Below, in pieces: positions 9,014 to 16,674 of a stretch of 64,000 nt of DNA. The first letter of the stretch is position 1. Each line of letters begins with the position of its first letter. The position numbers were made by a program, and so were the translations under genes. Below the pieces are notes generated by a model. It saw only the letters and a program-made list of their open reading frames with translations, was not told where the DNA came from and made no database searches. Source of the stretch: DATCRE01 sp964235605 (GTDB lineage: Bacteria; Bacteroidota; Bacteroidia; Cytophagales; Cyclobacteriaceae); contig CAXSCR010000015.1 of assembly GCA_964235605.1 (NCBI GenBank), forward strand, positions 1 through 64,000. The letters are read 5' to 3'.

Positions 9014-9498
9014 ATATAAAAGAATTTAAAATAGATATGGAACTATAATTTGGAAAGACTTATCCCACTCGATCGAATAGATGGAAGTAACCGCTTGTAA
9101 ACCAACTCCAGGAATTCAGTTAGTAAATACCTATCTTTTATAAACCGTTAGATAAAAGGAGTAAAAAAATTGAACTAGAAAATGAATTACAAAGTTTTGA
9201 AACGAGGCTGTAAAGTCATAAATCGCTACCAAACACTTGTACGTTGCTGTAATTTTTTTCAGCGTTTTTATTGAAGTACGATTTAACTTTCTGATCTTAG
9301 CGCGAGCGAGAAAAAAAATCGCATTAAAAAATATAAAAAGCACTTAAAAGCATTTAAGTATGCTTCAAAATTTTAGATAAAGGCATTAACCGCCCCATTT
9401 CCAACAAAAGGATCGGGGCGGTTTCATTTTGATATAGACATAACAAACTAACAGTTGTTTATAAATTCCACGAATAAATTAGATCGGTAAAATAAATT
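9014..9498. other. pyrR-leuC divergent intergenic region
   Basis: About 485 bases between divergently read pyrR and leuC. It must hold promoters for both. The only clear structure is a GC-rich hairpin at 9388-9424. A six-codon frame (MLQNFR) begins at 9360 just before it but contains one leucine, so it is not a convincing leader peptide. An A+T-rich open frame on the minus strand (9131-9343) has no family resemblance and is left out. Confidence 0.5.
9388..9424 (+). terminator. GC-rich hairpin in the leucine operon leader
   Basis: AACCGCCCC and GGGGCGGTT pair over nine bases with an 18-base loop, followed by TTTCATTTTGATA. It lies 75 bases before leuC and on the leuC strand, with no gene upstream on that strand. 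It may terminate a leader or small RNA, or act as an attenuator. The T tract is interrupted, so termination strength is uncertain. Confidence 0.5.
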
Positions 9499-10908
9499 AT
9501 GAGTCAGGCTCCAAAAACATTATTCGACAAAATCTGGGATGCCCACGTTGTAAAAAAAGCTGAGGGGTATCCTGATGCTTTGTTTATTGACAGGCATTTC
9601 ATTCATGAGGTTACAAGCCCGCAAGCATTTGATGGTTTGCGTAAGCGCGGCATCAAGGTTTTCAATCCTACGCGCACGACCGCTACGCCTGACCATAATG
9701 TACCGACCAAAGATCAACATCTTCCAATTAAAGAAGCATTATCACGCCATCAGGTAGAGGCACTTCGCAAAAACTGTGAAGAATTTGGCATTCAGTTATA
9801 CGACTTAGGTCATCCTTTTCAAGGAATTGTTCACATCATTGGACCCGAGTTGGGTTTAACCTTACCAGGAATGACGATCGTATGTGGTGATAGCCACACG
9901 TCAACGCATGGTGCTTTTGGCAATATAGCCTTTGGGATTGGCACCAGTGAAGTAGAACAGGTTTTAGGCACACAATGTATTTTACAATACAAGCCTAAAA
10001 GGATGAAAATTGAAATTAACGGCAAGCTAGGCCGAGGCGTTGTTAGCAAAGACATTATCTTATATATCATTGCTAAAATATCAGCTAGTGGTGCAACAGG
10101 TTACTTTGTTGAATACGCAGGCGATACGATACGCGCTCTTTCAATGGAGGCGCGTATGACCATTTGTAATATGAGTATTGAAATGGGCGCACGTGGGGGT
10201 TTAATTGCTCCTGATGAAACTACTTTTAATTATGTTAAGGGAAGAAAGTTTGCACCCCAAGGTGAAGCCTTTGATAACCTAGTTACCAAGTGGAAAGAAT
10301 TAAAAACAGATGAAGGCGCCGTGTATGACGAAATATTAACATACGATGCTGCTGACATTGCTCCGATGATTACCTATGGAACAAATCCCGGTATGGGCAT
10401 TAAGATCAATGATAGAATACCAACACTTGCTGAACTTAAAGATATAAGCGAACAACCTTCATTCTCTAAATCATTAGAGTATATGGGACTTGAACCAGGA
10501 TCACAATTACTTGGCAAATCAGTAGACTATGTTTTCATAGGCAGCTGTACCAATGCACGTATAGAAGATCTACGGTTGGTTGCTGACATGGTAAGGGGCA
10601 AAAAGAAAGCTGAGCATGTTGAGGTTTGGGTTGTACCAGGGTCAAAGCAAGTAGAAGATCAAGCACGTAAAGAAGGTCTTGATAAAATTTTTGAAGCCGC
10701 TGGGTTTCAATTACGCCAACCAGGCTGCTCTGCCTGTTTGGCTATGAATGAAGATAAGATTCCACACGGTAAATATTGTATCTCTACCTCAAACCGGAAC
10801 TTCGAAGGAAGACAAGGACCTAAGTCAAGAACATTTTTGGCTAGTCCGTTGAGCGCTGCTGCTGCGGCTATCACGGGTAAAGTAACAGATGTAAGAGAGC
10901 TCGTTTAA
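9499..10908 (+). CDS. leuC: 3-isopropylmalate dehydratase large subunit
   Basis: A 469-residue LeuC. With LeuD it isomerises 2-isopropylmalate to 3-isopropylmalate through a 4Fe-4S cluster. The three cluster cysteines are visible: Cys350 in GSCTNARIED, Cys410 and Cys413 in QPGCSACLAM. The aconitase motifs VCGDSHTSTHGAFG (near residue 128) and STSNRNFEGRQG near the C terminus are intact. It is the first gene of leuC-leuD-leuB-leuA, all on the plus strand. The spacer to leuD starts directly with a heptamer array. Confidence 0.97.
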   Translation: MSQAPKTLFDKIWDAHVVKKAEGYPDALFIDRHFIHEVTSPQAFDGLRKRGIKVFNPTRTTATPDHNVPTKDQHLPIKEALSRHQVEALRKNCEEFGIQLYDLGHPFQGIVHIIGPELGLTLPGMTIVCGDSHTSTHGAFGNIAFGIGTSEVEQVLGTQCILQYKPKRMKIEINGKLGRGVVSKDIILYIIAKISASGATGYFVEYAGDTIRALSMEARMTICNMSIEMGARGGLIAPDETTFNYVKGRKFAPQGEAFDNLVTKWKELKTDEGAVYDEILTYDAADIAPMITYGTNPGMGIKINDRIPTLAELKDISEQPSFSKSLEYMGLEPGSQLLGKSVDYVFIGSCTNARIEDLRLVADMVRGKKKAEHVEVWVVPGSKQVEDQARKEGLDKIFEAAGFQLRQPGCSACLAMNEDKIPHGKYCISTSNRNFEGRQGPKSRTFLASPLSAAAAAITGKVTDVRELV

Positions 10909-10936
10909 GTCAATCGTCAATGGTCCATTGTCAATG
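10909..10936 (+). repeat. heptamer array, GTCAATN words
   Basis: Four contiguous 7-base words (GTCAATC, GTCAATG, GTCCATT, GTCAATG) begin on the base after the leuC stop codon. It is one of several period-7 arrays in this window, each with its own word. Confidence 0.75.
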
Positions 10937-10995
10937 GCCTGGATAGTTGAATAGATGTTGATAGTAAGTAATAAAATTAACGGTTAACCGAAACC

Positions 10996-11586
10996 ATGGC
11001 TAAAGAAAAATTCATCACCTTAACAAGTACGGCAGTTCCATTGCCTATTGAAAATATTGATACTGATCAAATTATTCCTGCGCGCTTTTTGAAAGCTACA
11101 ACACGCGAAGGTTTTGGCGAAGCGCTCTTCTGTGATTGGCGCTATGATGGTGAAGGAAAGCCGAAGGCTGACTTTGTCATGAACGATCCTAAATACGCAG
11201 GAAAAATATTAGTTGCCGGAAAGAACTTTGGATGCGGCAGTAGTCGCGAGCATGCTGCTTGGGCAATTTACGATGCTAATTTCCGCGTGGTGATTTCTAG
11301 TTTCTTTGCAGATATATTTAAGAACAATGCATTAAACAATGCCTTGCTACCGATTACTGTTTCTGAAGGTTTTTTGAAAAGAATCTATGATCTAATTGAA
11401 AAGAATCCAAAAACAGAAATAACAGTAGATCTACAAAATCAAAAAGTAATACTAGAAGACGATGCGTGTGAGGGGTTTGATATCAATGCTTACAAAAAAA
11501 TCTGTATGACGAATGGCTATGATGATATAGATTACCTAATAAGCTTGAATGAAGATATTAGGAAGTTTGATTTAGCACACAGTTAG
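10996..11586 (+). CDS. leuD: 3-isopropylmalate dehydratase small subunit
   Basis: A 196-residue LeuD, the swivelling subunit that completes the isopropylmalate isomerase active site with LeuC. The signature NFGCGSSREHAAWAI (Cys80 to about residue 91) and IDTDQIIPARFL (residues 21-32) are intact. It is the second gene of the leucine operon, 87 bases after leuC. Its TAG stop codon forms part of the first unit of a heptamer array, which suggests the array has overwritten or grown from the gene's end. Confidence 0.97.
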   Translation: MAKEKFITLTSTAVPLPIENIDTDQIIPARFLKATTREGFGEALFCDWRYDGEGKPKADFVMNDPKYAGKILVAGKNFGCGSSREHAAWAIYDANFRVVISSFFADIFKNNALNNALLPITVSEGFLKRIYDLIEKNPKTEITVDLQNQKVILEDDACEGFDINAYKKICMTNGYDDIDYLISLNEDIRKFDLAHS

Positions 11587-11617
11587 GTATTAGGCAATAG
11601 GCACTAGGTATTAGGAG
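11583..11617 (+). repeat. heptamer array, TTAGGTA words
   Basis: Five contiguous 7-base words (TTAGGTA, TTAGGCA, ATAGGCA, CTAGGTA, TTAGGAG). The first word contains the leuD stop codon at 11584-11586. Confidence 0.8.
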
Positions 11618-11636
11618 TGTCACTTTGAAATAACGG

Positions 11637-11671
11637 GCTCGAGGCTCATAGCTGACAGCTAAAAGCTTTAA
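11637..11671 (+). repeat. heptamer array, GCTNNNN words
   Basis: Five contiguous 7-base words all starting GCT (GCTCGAG, GCTCATA, GCTGACA, GCTAAAA, GCTTTAA), in the same leuD-leuB spacer but with a word different from the array 20 bases upstream. It is more degenerate than the others. Confidence 0.6.
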
Positions 11672-11690
11672 ATAAAATAGTAGAATTAAG

Positions 11691-12779
11691 ATGAAGAAAA
11701 GAATAACCATACTCCCAGGTGATGGGATTGGAAAAGAAGTAACGACTAGTGGAAAGAAAGTATTGGAATTGATTGCAGAAACGTTTGGGCATGAATTCAC
11801 TTTCGATGAGGCTTCAATTGGTCATGACGCCATAGAAGCTACTGGTAACCCGTTACCTGATGAGTCTTTGGAAAAAATGCGTAATGCCGATGCTATTCTT
11901 TTTGGCGCAGTGGGACATCCTAAATATGATAATGATCCATCGGCTAAGGTTCGGCCGGAGCAAGGGTTGTTAAAAATGCGTAAAGAGCTTGGCTTGTATG
12001 CTAACCTTCGTCCTATTAAATTGTTTGATGAGTTGCTTTCTGCATCTAGCATTAAGCCTGAAATATTAAAAGGTGCTGATATTCTTTTCTTCCGTGAATT
12101 AACGGGTGATGTTTACTTTGGTGAACGTGGTCGTAAGAATAATAATGATACAGCGTATGATACCATGATCTACTCTCGTTATGAAGTAGAACGCATAGCG
12201 CACAAAGCATTTAAAGCTGCACAAACCAGAAGAAAGAAAGTTACCTCTGTTGATAAGGCTAACGTTTTAGAAAGCTCTCGCTTATGGAGAGAAGTCGTTC
12301 AGGATGTGGCTAAATTATATCCTGATATTGAAGTAGAGCACATGTTTGTCGACGCCGCTGCGATGAAGCTAATTCAAAATCCAAGAAGTTTTGATGTTGT
12401 GGTAACAGGAAATCTTTTTGGTGATATCCTTACCGATGAAGCATCACAAATTGCTGGGTCAATGGGTATGCTTGCTTCAGCTTCCATTGGTGATACGGTA
12501 GGATTGTATGAGCCTATCCACGGAAGTGCACATGATATTACAGGAAAAGGGGTTGCTAACCCATTAGCATCCATATTATCAGTTGCGCTTCTACTTGATA
12601 TATCTTTTGGATTAAAAGAAGAATCAGAATTGGTAATTAAAGCGGTTGAGAGAACATTAAAAGAAGGATATAGAACAAGAGACATTGCTGATACTTCTAC
12701 ACCAAAAGATAAAATACTTGGTACGGATGACATGGGCAATAAAGTTTGTGAACACATACGTGTGGGACAACCTGCTTAA
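11691..12779 (+). CDS. leuB: 3-isopropylmalate dehydrogenase
   Basis: A 362-residue LeuB, which oxidatively decarboxylates 3-isopropylmalate with NAD. The N-terminal ILPGDGIGKEV, the substrate loop RPEQGLLKMRKELGLYANLRP (near residue 88), RELTGDVYFGERG and the metal site NLFGDILTDEASQIAGSMG are all present. The C-terminal LYEPIHGSAHDITGKG is the NAD-binding region. It is the third gene of the leucine operon. Its last three codons (CCT GCT TAA) are included in a perfect 120-base tandem duplication that fills the spacer to leuA. Confidence 0.97.
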   Translation: MKKRITILPGDGIGKEVTTSGKKVLELIAETFGHEFTFDEASIGHDAIEATGNPLPDESLEKMRNADAILFGAVGHPKYDNDPSAKVRPEQGLLKMRKELGLYANLRPIKLFDELLSASSIKPEILKGADILFFRELTGDVYFGERGRKNNNDTAYDTMIYSRYEVERIAHKAFKAAQTRRKKVTSVDKANVLESSRLWREVVQDVAKLYPDIEVEHMFVDAAAMKLIQNPRSFDVVVTGNLFGDILTDEASQIAGSMGMLASASIGDTVGLYEPIHGSAHDITGKGVANPLASILSVALLLDISFGLKEESELVIKAVERTLKEGYRTRDIADTSTPKDKILGTDDMGNKVCEHIRVGQPA

Positions 12780-13010
12780 AAGTTAATAGTTAATCGTTAT
12801 CAGTTAATGGTAAGGACAGATAAGATTAACGAGTAACTATTAAACTATTGACGAATAACTATTAACTGATAACTATTAACTGACGAAAGACCTGCTTAAA
12901 AGTTAATAGTTAATCGTTATCAGTTAATGGTAAGGACAGATAAGATTAACGAGTAACTATTAAACTATTGACGAATAACTATTAACTGATAACTATTAAC
13001 TGACGAAAGA
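12771..13010 (+). repeat. perfect 120-bp tandem duplication made of heptamer words
   Basis: Bases 12771-12890 and 12891-13010 are identical. Each unit starts with the last codons of leuB. Inside, words such as GTTAATA, GTTAATC and GTTAATG run with period 7, and the second half has the reverse complement words (CTATTAA, CTGATAA), so each unit can fold back on itself. leuA starts two bases after the second unit. Confidence 0.95.
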
Positions 13011-13011
13011 C

Positions 13012-14175
13012 ATGGCACAGAAAATTGAAATCTTCGATACTACGTTGCGTGATGGGGAACAGGTACCCGGGTGCCAATTATCTACGGAAGAAAAGATAGT
13101 TGTTGCTAAGGCACTTGAGGAACTCGGTGTAGATGTAATCGAAGCAGGTTTCCCAATTTCTAGTCCTGGTGATTTTTTATCGGTGATTGAAATATCTAAA
13201 GCTGTTAGTGATGTTGTTGTTTGCGCGCTTACGCGTTCTAAGAAGGAAGACATTGATGTTGCTGGTGAAGCATTACATCACGCGAAGCGTGGCCGCATTC
13301 ATACTGGTATTGGATCATCTGATATTCACATTAAACATAAATTCAATACATCACGCGCACAGGTATTAGAGCAAGGGGTTTGGGCAGTAAGCTACGCAAA
13401 ATCCAAAAACGTACAGGTCGAATTTTTCGCTGAAGATGCGGGGCGTGCTGATCTTGCCTTCCTAGCTCAAATGGTGGAGGCTGTAATCGCTGCAGGTGCT
13501 GATGTAGTAAACATTCCTGATACAACAGGTTATTGCTTGCCTCATCTTTACGGTAAGCGTATTGAATATTTATATGAACATGTAAAGAACATTCACAAGG
13601 CAACAATATCTGTTCATTGCCATAATGATTTAGGTTTGGCTACAGCTAATACCATAGCAGGTTTAATGGGGGGAGCACGTCAGGCTGAAGTTACAATTAA
13701 CGGCATTGGTGAACGGGCAGGTAACACGTCATTAGAAGAAGTTGCTATGATTGTACAAACACATGCTGATCTTGGTTTATATACTAACATTAAGTCTAAA
13801 AAATTATATGCCATAAGTCAGATGATCTCTGACATGATGGGCATGCCTGTGCAGCCAAACAAAGCTATTGTTGGCGCTAATGCATTCGCTCACTCTTCCG
13901 GTATACATCAGGATGGTTTCTTAAAGAATGCAGAGAATTATGAAATTATAAATCCTGCAGATGTAGGCGTTCCTGCTTCTTCAATCTTATTAACGGCACG
14001 CAGTGGGCGGGCGGCATTAAAGCACAGATTAGAATTACTAGGCTATGCTCCGTCGAAACCAGAGCTAAATATATTGTACGAAAACTTTGTGATGTTGGCT
14101 GATGCGAAGAAGAGCGTTAACGATGATGACCTGGCGATCTTGGTTGCAAACACACCGATATTGAATGCTAAATAG
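13012..14175 (+). CDS. leuA: 2-isopropylmalate synthase, short form
   Basis: A 387-residue LeuA, which condenses acetyl-CoA with 2-oxoisovalerate, the committed leucine step. The DRE-TIM barrel is intact: FDTTLRDGEQVPG (residues 8-20), and the metal-binding His202 and His204 in VHCHNDLGLATAN. NGIGERAGNTSLEE follows. It is about 120 residues shorter than E. coli LeuA, ending after the linker, so it lacks most of the C-terminal leucine-binding regulatory domain; feedback control by leucine is therefore doubtful. Homocitrate synthases are similar in length, but the leu operon context decides the call. A clear terminator follows. Confidence 0.93.
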   Translation: MAQKIEIFDTTLRDGEQVPGCQLSTEEKIVVAKALEELGVDVIEAGFPISSPGDFLSVIEISKAVSDVVVCALTRSKKEDIDVAGEALHHAKRGRIHTGIGSSDIHIKHKFNTSRAQVLEQGVWAVSYAKSKNVQVEFFAEDAGRADLAFLAQMVEAVIAAGADVVNIPDTTGYCLPHLYGKRIEYLYEHVKNIHKATISVHCHNDLGLATANTIAGLMGGARQAEVTINGIGERAGNTSLEEVAMIVQTHADLGLYTNIKSKKLYAISQMISDMMGMPVQPNKAIVGANAFAHSSGIHQDGFLKNAENYEIINPADVGVPASSILLTARSGRAALKHRLELLGYAPSKPELNILYENFVMLADAKKSVNDDDLAILVANTPILNAK

Positions 14176-14194
14176 AAAATAGATGTGCAATATT

Positions 14195-14225
14195 AAAAGG
14201 CATCACTTTCAGTGATGCCTTTTTT
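14195..14225 (+). terminator. terminator of the leucine operon
   Basis: AAAAGGCATCACT and AGTGATGCCTTTT pair around a short TTC loop, followed by T5. It starts 19 bases after the leuA stop. Confidence 0.93.
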
Positions 14226-14361
14226 ATGTTTCATACCTTACAGCAATGCTGATTAATCACCGCATTAAACACGTGTACTATGATGATGATGAATGATAAA
14301 AAAAGCTTGCTGGGCATTGCAAACAAGACTCTTATTATACTTTAATTAAAGGGCCAATTTA

Positions 14362-16536
14362 TTAGTTTAATTTATAAGACACACCTAAAAGATAAAGCCC
14401 ACTCGTTGGATCAGCTGTATAAACCTCAACTGATTTTGAGTTAAAGAGATTACGTGCATTAGCAAACACCTTTAGTCCATCTATCACTTCATATGAAATT
14501 TTAGCGCTTAGTAAAAATTTACTTTTTATATGCGCCTGTTGATACGCCGGTGTAGTGGTGTCAGCTTCACTCCAAGTTGGATCATACTGTGCTTGTTTTG
14601 CGAAATAATACCCATTAAAATTTATATTCAATTTATCGATAGGCTGATAGTTTAAATAAAAACCACCATACGTGGTTGGTGTATGTCTATGACGCATGTC
14701 TTTATACGTAAGTGGAAAAGAAATTTGACTCGCATAAACTGGATCTATCGGTTCTGACGGTACATTCTTAAGGTCTGTTCTTTGAAAGGTGACAAATGGC
14801 TTAAATTGAATTTTATCATTGGGTACATAATTAATAGAAAGGGTTATACCTCTTTGCGTTGCAGTATTGGAAAGATTACCAGTCTTTATTGTAGGAATTG
14901 GGTAAAGGGAGGTGTAGCTCGCTCCAAGCAGATTCTCTGCTTTTTGCTGAAACATGTCAAAATCAATTTGCAATGTGGAAGTCAGTTTCACACGGTACCC
15001 AAATTCTATCATGTTAATGGTATACAAGTTAAAAGTACTGTCACCTAGATACCTAAAAGTTTGGCCATCGCCTATATCAGTATGAATTGTGCCTATAAAG
15101 GCGCTACTGTTCGATCGGCTCATAGCTGCACGCACTAAATTATTTTTATTTATTTTATAGGTAGTAGCGAACTCATAAGCGAGGTAAGCTTTATCTGGTA
15201 TAGAAAACTTGTCGATACGGCCTGCGGCTACTACCCTTAAATTCTGTGTTATGTTCAAATCCGATCTAAGAAAAGCCGATATGGTGGTAAGGTCATGGAT
15301 ACGGGGCACTATTGCATATGTGCCTTTTTCCGGTGAGTTATAGGGTGTTGGGTCATAGGTTACATACTGATAGCTTATACCTGGCGTGATGGTGTACTTC
15401 TTTTTATTAAGCTTAAAATCATTTTCTACAATAATATTGGCAGACTTCTGATCATACTCACCATTTGGAGATGGAACAAGTGCCTTAATGTCTGCAGAAT
15501 ATACATCCTGATACATAGTGCTGATCTTTAAAGATTTTATAACAACATCCAGACTGGTAACAAAATTATCAGTAATAGCATAATTCATTGGATAGCGGTC
15601 AAAAATCCTTTGCCATTCTGCTCTTTGCTTACTTACCGCTAACTCCACTTTAACATCGTCTGTAAATTTATAAGTGACATTTCCATTTATACCCCATTTG
15701 TTTAATGCGCGAGTCTGATAGGGATAAGAGTATAGTCTTACTGAGTCAACGCTAAACAAGTCTACATCCGATAACGGACCATATGTACCCGTTGTAGAAG
15801 CAGGATAATCATAATTAAAATAATCTGTTGTAGTACGTCTTCTATCCTGGAGATTAGCAGAAACGATGACACTTAGTTTATCCGTTAAATTTCTGCCCAT
15901 AGAAATATTAGCTATTGTTGTTCCTAAGTTTCCCGCCTGCAAGTTGGCATCAACCATGGTTTTTGCGTTTCCCATTCGTCTTGTAATAATATTAATTACC
16001 CCAGTTACAGCGTTTGGCCCAAAAAGCGCTGATAATGGACCTCTTACAATTTCTATTCTTTCTACATCATTAATATCTATTGGAAGCGCTTCCCATTTAG
16101 ACCCACCTACATAATGACTATAAACAGGACGATTATCAATCATTAGCAGCGTCGTCACGTTACTTTTGGGGGAAAGCGAGTTCATACTAAACTGCTTGGA
16201 ATAATTGAGTGCAATATTATCCATTCCACGAATGTGGACATCATATACACCATTGGCTTGTTCACGTACAATAACGCCTGGTGCCAGACGTAAAGCTTCA
16301 GGAATACTGGTAGCGCCTGCATTAACAATGTCTGACCGTGTAATGGCGTAACTTGAAAGCGGCGCATCAAAAAGGGTTTCTTCTTTCTTCGAGGCAGACT
16401 TGATGGGAACATTCATGAGCTCTTCAAGAGAAAGATCTAACAAACTGGTGGTACTATCTGCATTTTGTTGCTGTTGAGCAAACGCTATGTTTACTATTAA
16501 ACATAGCGATGTAAGAAGGTAAATTTTCATTTTCAT
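14362..16536 (-). CDS. TonB-dependent receptor
   Basis: A 724-residue outer-membrane receptor. The signal peptide (residues 1-20, ending AFA) is followed by a short region with SLEELMNVPI, a plug domain from about residue 48 to 195 (SITRSDI-like start, IPEALRLAPGVIVRE, HIRGMD, RIEIVRGPLSALFGPNAVTGVINIITRR) and a 22-strand type barrel to the C terminus. There is no carboxypeptidase-like N-terminal domain and no SusD neighbour, so it is not a SusCD glycan system. The motif order resembles vitamin or siderophore receptors. Substrate unknown. The upstream caspase gene on the same strand is 138 bases away. Confidence 0.88.
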   Translation of the reverse strand: MKMKIYLLTSLCLIVNIAFAQQQQNADSTTSLLDLSLEELMNVPIKSASKKEETLFDAPLSSYAITRSDIVNAGATSIPEALRLAPGVIVREQANGVYDVHIRGMDNIALNYSKQFSMNSLSPKSNVTTLLMIDNRPVYSHYVGGSKWEALPIDINDVERIEIVRGPLSALFGPNAVTGVINIITRRMGNAKTMVDANLQAGNLGTTIANISMGRNLTDKLSVIVSANLQDRRRTTTDYFNYDYPASTTGTYGPLSDVDLFSVDSVRLYSYPYQTRALNKWGINGNVTYKFTDDVKVELAVSKQRAEWQRIFDRYPMNYAITDNFVTSLDVVIKSLKISTMYQDVYSADIKALVPSPNGEYDQKSANIIVENDFKLNKKKYTITPGISYQYVTYDPTPYNSPEKGTYAIVPRIHDLTTISAFLRSDLNITQNLRVVAAGRIDKFSIPDKAYLAYEFATTYKINKNNLVRAAMSRSNSSAFIGTIHTDIGDGQTFRYLGDSTFNLYTINMIEFGYRVKLTSTLQIDFDMFQQKAENLLGASYTSLYPIPTIKTGNLSNTATQRGITLSINYVPNDKIQFKPFVTFQRTDLKNVPSEPIDPVYASQISFPLTYKDMRHRHTPTTYGGFYLNYQPIDKLNINFNGYYFAKQAQYDPTWSEADTTTPAYQQAHIKSKFLLSAKISYEVIDGLKVFANARNLFNSKSVEVYTADPTSGLYLLGVSYKLN

Positions 16537-16674
16537 GTTTTGTTGACTCAGATTTTTGGATACGACTTAAACAAGGATCATCCAAAATTAAACATACAGG
16601 TACCATAAATTCACCCAAAAGTAATCAAAACATACACAGGTCCATTCCCTGGAGTTTTAGGTGTAACCTGGCTT

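Noticed and set aside
9131..9343. 70-codon minus-strand frame upstream of pyrR
   Set aside because: Phe/Lys/Tyr-rich, no motif, and it lies in the region needed for divergent promoters.
12771..13010. CRISPR-like array
   Set aside because: Two identical adjacent 120-base units with no unique spacers, and no cas genes in the window.
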